Source: Olivibacter oleidegradans (GTDB lineage Bacteria; Bacteroidota; Bacteroidia; Sphingobacteriales; Sphingobacteriaceae). Taken from it: a stretch of DNA of 64,000 bases. The stretch's first letter is position 1; each line of letters starts with the position of its first letter. The position numbers were made by a program, and so were the translations under genes. Below are positions 36,830-45,646 of this stretch, piece by piece. The notes beneath the pieces were generated by a model. It worked only from the letters and a program-made list of their open reading frames with translations, made no database searches and was not told where the DNA came from. The stretch covers positions 124,001-188,000 of the forward strand of contig NZ_JBHLWO010000001.1 of NCBI RefSeq assembly GCF_042432805.1, given 5' to 3'.

Positions 36830-38107
36830 CTATTGTGGAAGCACGGCCCAAATGGTATTTCCTGCGTCATCGGCGACCAGCATATATCCTTGTTTGGCAA
36901 ATGCGATGCCTACCGGTCGGCCGTATACTTCAGCCTCCGCGTCATTTGCTATAAAGCCCGTCAAAAAATCTTTATATTCACCTATAGGCGTTCCATTTTC
37001 AAAAGGAATAAAGAGCACTTTGTATCCGACCAATTGCGAGCGATTCCAAGATCCGTGTTGCCCTACATAAGCGCCACCTGCGAACTTACCTGAAGCTCCG
37101 AAAGCTAAGCCTAGTGAAGCCGTATGTGACCCCACTGCAAAATCGGGAACGATGGATTCAGCCACCAAATCCTCTCTTTTTCCCTTCAACCGAGGGTCTG
37201 GGTTTTTGCCCCAATAAGCATATGGCCAGCCATAGAAGCCATTTTCTTCCACAGATGTTATATAATCGGGAACGATTTGGTCTCCCAACTCATCACGCTC
37301 ATTCACTGCGGTCCATAATTTACCGGTATGAGGCTCCCATGCCATGCCGACCGGATTTCGAAGTCCTGCTGCAAAAATGCGTTCTCCACTTCCATCGGGG
37401 TTAATCTCCAAAATGTTTGCTCTCCGTCTTTCATTCTCCATCCCATGTTCACCAACGTTACTTCCCGACCCGACGCTAATATATATTTTTGAGCTATCCG
37501 GTTTCATCAATAAATTTCGAGTCCAATGATTGTTGTATCCGCCTGCGGGCAACGACAAAATTTTCTCGCCCTTTCCACTAACTTTAGCTTCTCCTATCTT
37601 ATACGGATACTTTAAAATACCATCGGTATTAGCGACATAGAAACTGTTATCCATGATCAACATGCCAAAGGGTTTATTAAGCCCTTCCAAGAAAGGGGAT
37701 TTGCTATCGGCTACGCCATCTCCGTTGGTATCCTTGAACATAGTAATTCTATTCGCACCTGCTCCTTGTGTCTGCGATTCGGCCACGAAAATGTCTCCAT
37801 TCGGGGCGACATAGATCCAACGGGGATTTTGCAAACCATCGGCAAATTTGACAACCTTGTAGCCCGCGGCCACAATCGGTGTTTTCCCTGTTGGCCATCC
37901 GATTACCTTTGAGTTTTTAGTACTGGATGGCGTTGCCAATGGCTCAGCTAAGGTAATGTTTAGTCCGTACTCACCTACCGAATCCGTTGGGGCTTCCGGC
38001 GTCTCTTCTTGGTTTTGCCCATTTCCTTTGCAGGCATTGATCAAAACCAAAAAAGAAAAAAAAAGACAATAAGTATATCGATTCATTTTGGATGACGTTT
38101 TATTCAT
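36830..38107 (-). CDS. PQQ-dependent sugar dehydrogenase-like / L-sorbosone dehydrogenase family lipoprotein
   Basis: A beta-propeller protein of about 425 residues. I prefer the start at 38107 (MNKTSSKMNRYT...); 38086 is equally possible and both give a lipoprotein signal ending LINAC. The open frame to 38152 would overlap pgi. Blades with GLQNPRWIYVAPNGDIFVAE, GLNKPFGMLI, GLRNPVGMAWEP, HTASLGLAFGASG and AYVGQHGSWNRS match the sorbosone dehydrogenase family (GSDH-like). Substrate and PQQ use are not proved by sequence. It follows pgi by 35 bases and may share its transcript. Confidence 0.85.
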   Translation of the reverse strand: MNKTSSKMNRYTYCLFFSFLVLINACKGNGQNQEETPEAPTDSVGEYGLNITLAEPLATPSSTKNSKVIGWPTGKTPIVAAGYKVVKFADGLQNPRWIYVAPNGDIFVAESQTQGAGANRITMFKDTNGDGVADSKSPFLEGLNKPFGMLIMDNSFYVANTDGILKYPYKIGEAKVSGKGEKILSLPAGGYNNHWTRNLLMKPDSSKIYISVGSGSNVGEHGMENERRRANILEINPDGSGERIFAAGLRNPVGMAWEPHTGKLWTAVNERDELGDQIVPDYITSVEENGFYGWPYAYWGKNPDPRLKGKREDLVAESIVPDFAVGSHTASLGLAFGASGKFAGGAYVGQHGSWNRSQLVGYKVLFIPFENGTPIGEYKDFLTGFIANDAEAEVYGRPVGIAFAKQGYMLVADDAGNTIWAVLPQ

Positions 38108-38142
38108 GTTAAAGGAACACCAAGCCATCCAAAATGTTTGTT

Positions 38143-39795
38143 TTAGCGCCAAGCTTTATATTGGTTGATTAAGCCGTTGGTGGAGCTATCATGTGAGGTA
38201 ATGTCTCCCTCGTTTCTGAGCTCAGGCAATATCTTTCCAGCGAGCTGCTTACCCAGTTCAACTCCCCATTGATCGAAACTAAAAATATTCCAGATAATAC
38301 CTTGTGTAAATATTTTATGCTCATAAAACGCAATCAAGCTTCCCAAACTCCGGGGCGTTATTTTTTTCAAAAGAAAAGAATTGCTTGGCCGGTTTCCCTC
38401 AAAAACTTTGAATGGCGTAATAGCCGCTACTTCCTCGTCAGATTTCCCTGCTTTTTTCAACTCAGCTTCCACTTCCTCTTCCATTTTACCATTCATTAAC
38501 GCTTCTGTTTGGGCAAAGAAATTAGATAACAGGAGCGTATGGTGTTCCCCAATTGGATTGTGTGTTTGAGCAGGTGCAATAAAATCGCAAGGGATCATCT
38601 TCGTGCCTTGGTGAATCAATTGATAAAAGGCGTGTTGGCCATTTGTTCCGGGTTCGCCCCAGATAACGGGCCCTGTCTGATATTCAACCGGCACTCCATT
38701 TCTATCCACATACTTACCATTACTTTCCATATCGCCTTGCTGAAAGTATGCCGCAAAACGATGTAGGTATTGATCATAAGGTAGAATCGCATGCGTTTCC
38801 GAATCAAAGAAATTATTATACCAAATACCCAACACCCCCATAATAACTGGAATATTTTCCTCTAAGGGAGTATTTTTGAAGTGATTATCAGCCGCGTGGG
38901 CTCCCGCTAAAAGTTCTTTGAAATTATCAAAACCAATGCTCAACACGATCGACAAGCCAATGGCGCTCCATAAAGAATAGCGACCACCAACCCAGTCCCA
39001 GAATTCAAACATATTCTTCGTATCTATACCGAAGTCTTGCACCGCTTTAGCATTGGTGCTCAACGCGACGAAATGCTTAGCGATATCCTTTTCGGCGCCT
39101 CCTTGGGTTAAAAACCAGTCACGCGCACTGTGAGCGTTGGCCATCGTTTCTTGCGTGGTAAAGGTTTTGGAAGCAATCAAAAAGAGCGTGGTTTCTGCAT
39201 TCACCTTTCGTAACGTCTCAGCGATATGCGTTCCATCAACATTTGATACAAAATGTAAGGTTAAATGATTTTTATATGGTTTCAATGCTTCCGTTACCAT
39301 AACCGGACCTAAGTCTGAACCGCCGATTCCTATATTAACAATATCCGTTATTGCTTTACCACTGTATCCTTTCCAAGAACCGTCAATCACTGCTTCACTA
39401 AATTCTTTCATATGTGCCAGTACTTCATTGACTGAAGGCATCACATCTTGGCCATCAACAAGTACGGGTGTGTTGCTTATATTTCGCAATGCCGTATGCA
39501 ATACCGCTCTGTTTTCTGTTTTATTAATCGGCAGTCCTTTGAACATGGCGTCAATGGCCTCTTCCAGGTGGCATTCGCGAGCAAGCTGCACTAAAAGAGC
39601 AACGGTCTGTTCATCTATCCTATTTTTTGAATAATCAAATAAAATGTCTTCAAATAGTAATGAGAACTTTTCGAATCTATCCGGATCGTAGGCGAACAGA
39701 TCACGTAAATGTTTCGGCGCGATGTTGATATAATGGTTGCTCAAGTAGTTGTAAGCATCGGTTTCGGTAAAATTTACAGTTGGTAACATAAGCAA
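38143..39795 (-). CDS. pgi: Glucose-6-phosphate isomerase
   Basis: A 550-residue cytoplasmic enzyme of the long (eukaryote/proteobacterial-like) PGI type, which interconverts glucose-6-phosphate and fructose-6-phosphate. Signatures: NIGIGGSDLGPVMVTEAL, FVSNVDGTHIAETL, SKTFTTQETMANA, FWDWVGGRYSLWSAIGLSI, GEPGTNGQHAFYQLIHQG and the C-terminal FDQWGVELGKQLA. Length and motif order are complete. The likely downstream partner is the sugar dehydrogenase-like lipoprotein gene. Confidence 0.98.
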   Translation of the reverse strand: MLMLPTVNFTETDAYNYLSNHYINIAPKHLRDLFAYDPDRFEKFSLLFEDILFDYSKNRIDEQTVALLVQLARECHLEEAIDAMFKGLPINKTENRAVLHTALRNISNTPVLVDGQDVMPSVNEVLAHMKEFSEAVIDGSWKGYSGKAITDIVNIGIGGSDLGPVMVTEALKPYKNHLTLHFVSNVDGTHIAETLRKVNAETTLFLIASKTFTTQETMANAHSARDWFLTQGGAEKDIAKHFVALSTNAKAVQDFGIDTKNMFEFWDWVGGRYSLWSAIGLSIVLSIGFDNFKELLAGAHAADNHFKNTPLEENIPVIMGVLGIWYNNFFDSETHAILPYDQYLHRFAAYFQQGDMESNGKYVDRNGVPVEYQTGPVIWGEPGTNGQHAFYQLIHQGTKMIPCDFIAPAQTHNPIGEHHTLLLSNFFAQTEALMNGKMEEEVEAELKKAGKSDEEVAAITPFKVFEGNRPSNSFLLKKITPRSLGSLIAFYEHKIFTQGIIWNIFSFDQWGVELGKQLAGKILPELRNEGDITSHDSSTNGLINQYKAWR

Positions 39796-40272
39796 ATCAA
39801 AATTTTCACGAAACTACAATTTTAGTCGCAGAAAAGCGAAAAGCATTTGATGGCGCAGCCTAGATTTACTTTCCTAAGACAGAATAGCTACTTAAAATCT
39901 CCGATTTTAACATCAAGATTTCACTTTTACATACGGAATATTAGAAGACCATCTTCTTTAGTCACTTTCTTCCGCAAACCACGAAGTAGCTTGAATGCTA
40001 TTGAAAACGAACAAGTGATGAAAAAAGTTGATTAAGGAAACCTCTTTTTTTAAAGCTAAATTCCTAAACAGCGTAGCCGCTATTTTCAAAAAAGTTTCCT
40101 GACTTTTAACACATTTTGTTATACAATATGTAAAAATTTTCGATATCTTTATCCAAACAAATCCTATATTAGTCAGTTAATTTATAAAGGATTAACATAG
40201 GCAGCTTTTAGCCAAAAAATATTAATTCATTAAAGCGGATTAAGGTATCAACCATCTTAAAAACGTATCGAG
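39796..40272. other. 477-bp spacer between pgi and divergent TPR gene
   Basis: This divergent spacer should contain promoters for pgi (leftward) and the TPR gene (rightward). It is AT-rich, with none of the dispersed intergenic repeats seen in the neighbouring gaps. An open frame on the plus strand (39847-40035, 62 codons) has no ribosome binding site or recognisable protein features, and I do not count it as a gene. No promoter box matches well enough to list. Confidence 0.5.
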
Positions 40273-40980
40273 ATGACTGATGTAAATTATGACAATATTG
40301 AGCGTTATCTATCTGGAAGTATGACAGATAAGGAGCGTCATCATTTCGAGGCCGAGCTTGACGAAAACGAAGACTTGGCTCAGGAACTTCATTTTTACAT
40401 GTACGTAAATCAAAGCATCTCGGAATGTCTTTATCATACCCCTATTGAAGAACTATCCTTCGGCAAGGCCAAAAACAAACGATACCAAGATATGAACAGA
40501 CTTAAATGGATGGCATTAACAGCTATTGGCGTCATTTTCGTAACAATCCTTTTATGGTCACCGTGGAAAATATATCGAGAGATTGATGCATCATCTGTTC
40601 AAATGGGCACCGTTAACGCAGAGGGCTTACCTGTTGGTAATAAATATGCCGATATTATCGAGCTTTTTAATGCAGGCAAATACGAAGAAGCCTTGCCTCT
40701 TTTAAACGGGGCATTAACGGAACAACCCAATGATTTGTATATTCGGTATTATAGAGGCCTTACTTTCTTAAATTTAAAATACCTCGGATCTGCCCGTCGA
40801 GATTTACTGAAGATTTACACCGAAAACGCACCGCAAATGTATGACGCGGCTTACTATATCGCCTTATCCTATCTAGAAGAAGAGGACGATTATAAAGAAA
40901 GTGCTCGTAATTGGCTGGATAAAATCCCTCAAGAAGCCCCCATTCATTCGAAAGCCGAAGCACTTAGGAAATTACTGTAA
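40273..40980 (+). CDS. Membrane-anchored TPR protein with anti-sigma-like N-terminus
   Basis: A 235-residue protein. The N-terminus (IERYLSGSMTDKERHHFEAEL) looks like the short zinc-free cytoplasmic segment found in front of FecR or anti-sigma-type proteins. A single transmembrane helix is at about 79-97 (WMALTAIGVIFVTILLWSP). The rest (about 120-235) is made of TPR-like helices (YADIIELFNAGKYEEALPLL, DLYIRYYRGLTFLNLKYLGS). No sigma factor is nearby. Function is unknown; a role as a scaffold or regulator at the inner membrane is a guess. Confidence 0.8.
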   Translation: MTDVNYDNIERYLSGSMTDKERHHFEAELDENEDLAQELHFYMYVNQSISECLYHTPIEELSFGKAKNKRYQDMNRLKWMALTAIGVIFVTILLWSPWKIYREIDASSVQMGTVNAEGLPVGNKYADIIELFNAGKYEEALPLLNGALTEQPNDLYIRYYRGLTFLNLKYLGSARRDLLKIYTENAPQMYDAAYYIALSYLEEEDDYKESARNWLDKIPQEAPIHSKAEALRKLL

Positions 40981-41283
40981 AATAACCGTTTAGTTGAGCA
41001 GTTGTATTGTTAAATTGTTGAGTAGGGAAATGGTTAAGTAGTTGAGTAGTTAAGTAGTTGAGTAGTTAAGTAGGGAATAGTGAGAAGGATTCGTGCGACT
41101 GAAGGCCGACTGCTGATAGCTGAAATAATTAGCTGATGAGCCAATGTGATGATTAGCCAATGTGATAATGTTTTGGGACTTGCCTGCCTTCCGATAGGGA
41201 AGTACTTTAAAGCTTATTGCCCAATGCCTACAGCCTAAAGCTTATTACTTAAAACTTATAACTTAAAATCCTACCTTTGTTCT
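40981..41283. repeat. Spacer filled by dispersed repeat block (inverted copy of 36602-36825)
   Basis: Most of this gap (about 41011-41216) is the reverse complement of 36602-36825, with shared phrases such as GTGAGAAGGATTCGTGCGAC, CCGACTGCTGATAGCTGAAA and CCTTCCGATAGGGAAG. The octamer TTRAGTAG is repeated some five times in a row at 41034-41074. The last 60 bases before prfB are a further repeat phrase (TTACTTAAAACTTATAACTT). Confidence 0.85.
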
Positions 41284-42370
41284 ATGACGAAAGAAAACAT
41301 TCAAGAATTAAGGGATAGAGCAGCTTCCCTGAGGAGGCATCTTTGACATTGATGCAAAACAAAAAGAAATAAACCAAGAGCAAGAAATAACCCTAAAACC
41401 AGACTTTTGGGATCATCCAAAAGAAGCGGAAAAAGTATTGCAGTCGATCAAGAGCAAAAAAGTTTGGACAGATAGCTTTGACGAGCTACTGCAAGCCATT
41501 GACGATGCTTCTGTCATGTTCGACTTTTATCAGAGTGGCGACGCCAGTGAGCAGGAAGCCGATGAACTTTTTCAAGAAGCGCTGAAACGGGTTGAAGAGC
41601 TCGAATTTAAAAATATGCTTAGTGCCGAAGAAGATCAGTTAACGGCTATTTTACAAATTACTGCCGGCGCTGGAGGCACTGAGAGTTGTGATTGGGCGGC
41701 TATGTTGATGCGTATGTATATTATGTGGGGAGAAAAGAATGGCTATAAGGTAACGGAGCAAGACTTCCTCGAAGGCGATGTTGCAGGTGTAAAATCAGTG
41801 ACACTTCAATTTGACGGCAATTTCGCTTATGGATATTTAAAGGGAGAAAACGGCGTGCATCGCTTAGTGCGAATTTCTCCGTTCGACTCCAATGCGAAAC
41901 GGCATACTTCGTTCGCCTCCGTATACGTCTATCCACTGGTGGACGATACAATTGAGATTGAGGTAAAAGATTCGGATATTGAATGGGACACGTTCCGTTC
42001 AGGAGGCGCTGGTGGACAGAACGTCAATAAGGTAGAAACAGCCGTTAGGCTGCACCACAAGCCCTCAGGAATTGTTATCAAGAACCAGGAGTCGCGTTCA
42101 CAACTCCAAAATAAGGATAACGCTATGCGTCTCTTAAAATCGCAGCTTTATGAAATTGAGATGCGTAAGCGTATGGAAACGACAGCGGCTATTGAAGGCA
42201 GCAAGAAAAAAATAGAATGGGGTTCGCAAATACGTAATTATGTTTTACATCCTTATAAGCTGGTAAAAGATTTAAGGACAGGTCACGAAACATCCAATAC
42301 CCAAGCGGTATTAGACGGTGAATTGGATGAATTTCTAAAATCTTATCTGATGGAATTTGGTGGAAACTAA
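41284..42370 (+). CDS. prfB: Peptide chain release factor 2, with programmed +1 frameshift
   Basis: The gene is read as 41284-41343 joined to 41345-42370, giving 361 residues. The first 20 codons end at CTT followed by an in-frame TGA (41344-41346); skipping one base continues as GAC ATT GAT. RF2 releases proteins at UGA and UAA. The SPF tripeptide that reads the stop codon is present (RISPFDSN), as is the GGQ catalytic loop (SGGAGGQNVNKVETAVRLHH region). Without the frameshift the N-terminal domain would be lost. The stop codon overlaps that of the converging dcd gene. Confidence 0.97.
41332..41347 (+). promoter_or_regulatory. prfB programmed +1 frameshift site
   Basis: AGGAGG (41332-41337), CAT, then the slippery CTT-TGA-C (41341-41347). 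This matches the known prfB autoregulation signal: an internal Shine-Dalgarno-like run a few bases before CTT TGA C pulls the ribosome forward by one base when RF2 is scarce. The anti-Shine-Dalgarno contact is thus still used here, although Bacteroidota rarely use it for initiation. Confidence 0.95.
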
Positions 42371-42903
42371 AATTCATTTTTCCACATCATGGATTCAACG
42401 GGTCGCGTTGTCTTTCTATTGTATTTCGCATTCCCTTTTGTGTTGTACATGGTGTGGATATCTCCCTCTACCGTAAAATAAATCAACTGCCCAATGGGCA
42501 TGCCAGCATATACACGTACCGGTTGAGCCACGGATATTTCAAGTGTCCAGGTATTACAAAATCCGACATCTCCCTTTCCGGCAGTGGCATGAATATCAAT
42601 ACCTAAACGTCCTGTGCTGCTTTTACCTTCCAGGAAAGGTACATGGTTATGGGTTTCTGTATATTCTAATGTCACTCCCAAATACAAGGTGTTTGGTTCA
42701 AGCACATAACCAGCTTTCGGAATTTCAAAGTGAACAATTTCATTATGAACCTTAGCATCTAATACCCGATCTTTATAAGTAGCCAAGTATTTCCCTAAAT
42801 GAACGTCATATGAGTTCGTCCCCAAACATTCACGCTTAAATGGTTCAATAATAATAGAGCCTTTATCGATTTCCTCTAAAATCCTTTTGTCTGAAAGTAT
42901 CAT
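42367..42903 (-). CDS. dcd: dCTP deaminase
   Basis: A 178-residue enzyme that deaminates dCTP to dUTP on the way to dTTP. I start it at 42903 (MILSDKRILEEIDKG), the standard family start; the frame runs nine codons further upstream without family match. Motifs: RECLGTNSYDVHLG, VLEPNTLYLGVTLEYTE, GKSSTGRLGIDIHATAGKGD and the C-terminal RPVESMMWK tail. It converges on prfB with shared stop-codon bases. Confidence 0.96.
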   Translation of the reverse strand: MILSDKRILEEIDKGSIIIEPFKRECLGTNSYDVHLGKYLATYKDRVLDAKVHNEIVHFEIPKAGYVLEPNTLYLGVTLEYTETHNHVPFLEGKSSTGRLGIDIHATAGKGDVGFCNTWTLEISVAQPVRVYAGMPIGQLIYFTVEGDIHTMYNTKGNAKYNRKTTRPVESMMWKNEF

Positions 42904-42930
42904 AGTGTTTTTAGTGCAGGATACAAACAT

Positions 42931-43334
42931 AAGGAATAATTAATCAATTTGTGAATGAGTTGAGTTGTTGAGTAGGGAAATAGTTAAGTAGTTGAATCGT
43001 TAAGTAGTTAAGTAGTTGATGAACCAATGTGATGATAGCCGACATGATTAGAACGGCCAGCGCGTCCGAAGCTGATAGCTGAAATAATTAGCCGATGAGC
43101 CAATTAGCCAATGTGATGATGAGCCGATGCGATAATTAGCCGATGTGATAATGGTTTGGGCTGTCTTCCGATAGGGAGGTACTTTAAAGCTTACGGCCTA
43201 ATGCCATCTGCTTATTGCTTAACGCCTACAGCTTTTCATAGCCAATGAATGTGCGCTCGCTAACCAATAACTAATAACCAATAACTAATAACAAACAACT
43301 AACCAAACAGCCGAAAGCCGATCGCTGAAAGCTG
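42931..43334. repeat. 404-bp spacer filled by dispersed repeat block
   Basis: This divergent gap is almost entirely repeat: octamers TTRAGTAG (about 42962-43020), a series of AGCCGATGTGATAA-type words, then CCGATAGGGAGGTACTTTAA, CCAATGAATGTGCGCTCGCT and heptamers of the form YAATAAC up to about 43302. It is the inverted counterpart of 36415-36800. The final words AAGCTGATGGCT reach to within 35 bases of the start codon of the next gene. Confidence 0.85.
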
Positions 43335-43367
43335 ATGGCTATTGATAAAAATTTACTACTTTTATTC

Positions 43368-44012
43368 ATGGGTTTAGTATATCTTAAGGAAGTTAATCCG
43401 CACACACGTTTTGCCATTTGGAAAATTGAAGAAACAGCTGAAGAGCTATTGGCTAAATTACAGCTAAACAGAAGTGAAAAGGCTTTTTTGGAGCGACTTA
43501 ACAAGGGTAAAAGGACATTAAATTGGTTGGGAACACGTGTTTTGCTCCGCACCATGTTAGATACCCCGGGTTATATTGATTGCCCTTCTGACGAGAATGG
43601 CAAACCTTATTTAGTTAATTTTCCGCATAAAATATCACTCAGTCATTCCTTTGATTATGCTGCTTGCATGCTTAGTACACGATACGAGGTAGGAATCGAC
43701 ATGGAGTTGGTCAAACCTAAAATAGAAGTCATTGCCAGTAAATTCATGAAACCCGAAGAGCTGGCACAGCTTCAGCCTGAACACCGCTATGTAGAACAGC
43801 TTTTAACTTGCTGGACAGCTAAAGAAGCGGTCTATAAGTTACAAGGAAAAAAAGGAGTTTCTTTTAAAGACAATATTTATATCGAACCCTTTACGTATCA
43901 AGAACAGGGGAGCAGTATTGTTGCCCATCTTCAAGGCCCGCATCAACATGCGATCTATACCGTTTACTACGAGCGTTTTCGGGAGTTTATGTTAGGATAT
44001 GTGATGGGATAG
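43368..44012 (+). CDS. 4'-phosphopantetheinyl transferase, Sfp-type superfamily
   Basis: A 214-residue enzyme when started at 43368 (MGLVYLKEVNPHT...); an ATG 11 codons upstream lies at the edge of the repeat block and adds residues unlike the family. It transfers phosphopantetheine from CoA to carrier proteins. Motifs: KISLSHSFDYAACML, GIDMELVKPKIE (metal-binding D and E) and WTAKEAVYKLQGKKGVSF. No carrier protein or synthase gene is nearby; it may serve the cell's acyl carrier protein or a distant pathway. Confidence 0.9.
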   Translation: MGLVYLKEVNPHTRFAIWKIEETAEELLAKLQLNRSEKAFLERLNKGKRTLNWLGTRVLLRTMLDTPGYIDCPSDENGKPYLVNFPHKISLSHSFDYAACMLSTRYEVGIDMELVKPKIEVIASKFMKPEELAQLQPEHRYVEQLLTCWTAKEAVYKLQGKKGVSFKDNIYIEPFTYQEQGSSIVAHLQGPHQHAIYTVYYERFREFMLGYVMG

Positions 44013-44062
44013 GTGCTTTTCTTCCTATTTCCGTAACTTTGCATTCCTTATTAGGATTACAC

Positions 44063-44779
44063 ATGAATAAAAACGTTTATTTCCAAGACTGGGGCAGGGT
44101 TGACTATCAAGAAGCGTGGGATCGGCAAGAACTTATTTTCGCGCAGGTAGTTCAACAGAAAACGGGCAACCGGGTTAATGGCACCAATCATCCTACAGAC
44201 AACTATTTAATTTTCGTAGAACATCCGCATGTTTATACACTGGGTAAGAGCGGTAAGCCCGAAAACTTATTATTAGATGAACAGGGGCTACACGATAAGC
44301 AAGCAACCTATTACAAGATAAACCGTGGAGGAGATATTACTTATCATGGCCCTGGCCAACTAGTTGGTTATCCTATATTGGATCTTGATAATTTTTTTAC
44401 TGACATCCATCTATACATGCGTACGATTGAAGAGGCCGTGATTCGTACATTAGCCGATTATGAGATTGAGGCTGGCAGGTACCCGGGTTATACCGGCGTA
44501 TGGTTGGATCCGGACAATGAAAAAGCCCGGAAAATTTGCGCTATCGGTGTTCGAGCCAGTAGGTGGGTTACCATGCATGGTTTTGCATTTAACGTCAACA
44601 CGGACCTAAATTATTTCAACCATATTGTGCCCTGTGGTATAGACGATAAAGCCGTAGCTTCTTTACAAGGTGAACTAGGACGGGAAGTAGACATGGAAGA
44701 AGTAAAAGAACACTTAAAAAAACATTTTGCTGATTTGTTCAAAATGAATTTAATAAGCGCTGCATTGACTGCGTTCTAA
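44063..44779 (+). CDS. lipB: Octanoyltransferase LipB
   Basis: A 238-residue enzyme (start at 44063, MNKNVYFQDWG) that moves octanoate from acyl carrier protein to lipoate-dependent enzymes. Visible: EHPHVYTLGKSGKPENLL, NRGGDITYHGPGQLVGYPIL, the catalytic lysine region KICAIGVRASRWVTMHGFAFNV and the catalytic cysteine in IVPCGIDDKAVASLQ. The gene lies 50 bases after the phosphopantetheinyl transferase gene, a sensible pairing since both act on acyl carrier protein. Confidence 0.97.
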   Translation: MNKNVYFQDWGRVDYQEAWDRQELIFAQVVQQKTGNRVNGTNHPTDNYLIFVEHPHVYTLGKSGKPENLLLDEQGLHDKQATYYKINRGGDITYHGPGQLVGYPILDLDNFFTDIHLYMRTIEEAVIRTLADYEIEAGRYPGYTGVWLDPDNEKARKICAIGVRASRWVTMHGFAFNVNTDLNYFNHIVPCGIDDKAVASLQGELGREVDMEEVKEHLKKHFADLFKMNLISAALTAF

Positions 44780-45402
44780 ATCACTCCACAGTACACACTA
44801 TCGGAAAGCGTATCATGATAGGTATCCCGGAAGGAGGCATATACATGTATTGGCTTCTCAGCAAAGGCTAAGGTGCTATTCTCCCAGCTGTCCGTCTGTG
44901 CGACCCTTTCTGCGCCGATTTCTCTAAAATGACGAAATAAGTCGCCATCATATAGCAAAACCACTAAACGATCCCCTTTCCATCCACCTAATGATTCCCA
45001 TGACAACGTAATACGAGTCCCATTTCGTTCAACGGAGCAGTTATGCGGCGGAATTATTGGGCCTTTACTTATCAAAACCTTTTCCGGGTTGATATAGGGT
45101 TCACCATTTTCGTCGATCTCTACGGCGTATTTACGGGTGTATGACTGTACCATCTGAAAAGGTCCCACCCTACTCCCAGGCGGAACTGCATTCCTAAAAC
45201 CGAATAGGACAAAAGGCTTTATCGGTGTCAAAAATTTAGATACAGCTTTCATTTTAGCCTGATTCAATAATTCCTTGGGAGAGAAAGGTTTGGTACGGCG
45301 CCCAATCGTACGAACAATCAGTTGACCATTTAATTCATACGTCGTTAAATCCCCCGTCCTTCCATTAATAGGGCCATGAAGACCATTCTTTGCAATTGCC
45401 AT
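44776..45402 (-). CDS. DUF6266 family protein, function unknown
   Basis: A 208-residue protein. The start MAIAKNGLHGPINGRTGDLTTY split, followed by RTIGRRTKPFSPKELLNQ and PFVLFGFRNAV, is what I know as the DUF6266 family of Bacteroidota. There is no signal peptide or membrane helix. The second half is beta-rich (RITLSWESLGGWKGDRLVVLLY). Its stop codon overlaps that of lipB. Upstream lies an unusual array of 11-bp repeats with a long hairpin. No function is known to me. Confidence 0.8.
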   Translation of the reverse strand: MAIAKNGLHGPINGRTGDLTTYELNGQLIVRTIGRRTKPFSPKELLNQAKMKAVSKFLTPIKPFVLFGFRNAVPPGSRVGPFQMVQSYTRKYAVEIDENGEPYINPEKVLISKGPIIPPHNCSVERNGTRITLSWESLGGWKGDRLVVLLYDGDLFRHFREIGAERVAQTDSWENSTLAFAEKPIHVYASFRDTYHDTLSDSVYCGVI

Positions 45403-45481
45403 GTTAAAAGCCTTTGGTTTATATATCTGCTAGTCGAAGCTGGTTTACTGCTGCTTCCACTCAAATATATCATAAAAAAAG

Positions 45482-45585
45482 AATTTATAAAGTTTTAAAG
45501 AAGAATTTATAAAGGGTTAATAAGGGTGATACCCTTATTAACCCTTTATAAACCCCTTACTAACACTTTGTTAACACCCTATTAA
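45482..45585. repeat. Array of 11-bp units with a perfect 22-bp hairpin
   Basis: Direct units ACCCTTATTAA, CCCTTTATAAA, CCCCTTACTAA, CACTTTGTTAA and CACCCTATTAA follow each other from 45531 to 45585. Four related 11-base units in the opposite sense precede them (45482-45525, such as AATTTATAAAG twice). The junction is a perfect palindrome: 22-bp arms 45506-45527 and 45531-45552 around GAT. It lies about 80 bases upstream of the DUF6266 gene and 95 downstream of the serine dehydratase gene, so it may end the latter's transcript and bind a protein for the former. Confidence 0.85.
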
Positions 45586-45646
45586 TGGTAAAGGAAACGC
45601 GAATGAAATTCAACTTAATCCCGAACGATTAGCGACGGACAACCCG

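Noticed and set aside
39847..40035. Plus-strand frame of 62 codons in the pgi spacer
   Set aside because: No ribosome binding site, no recognisable domain, amino acid content typical of AT-rich non-coding sequence.
41438..42370. prfB as a 310-residue protein starting at 41438
   Set aside because: The true gene starts at 41284 and is joined by the CTT-TGA-C frameshift; the shorter frame lacks the N-terminal domain.
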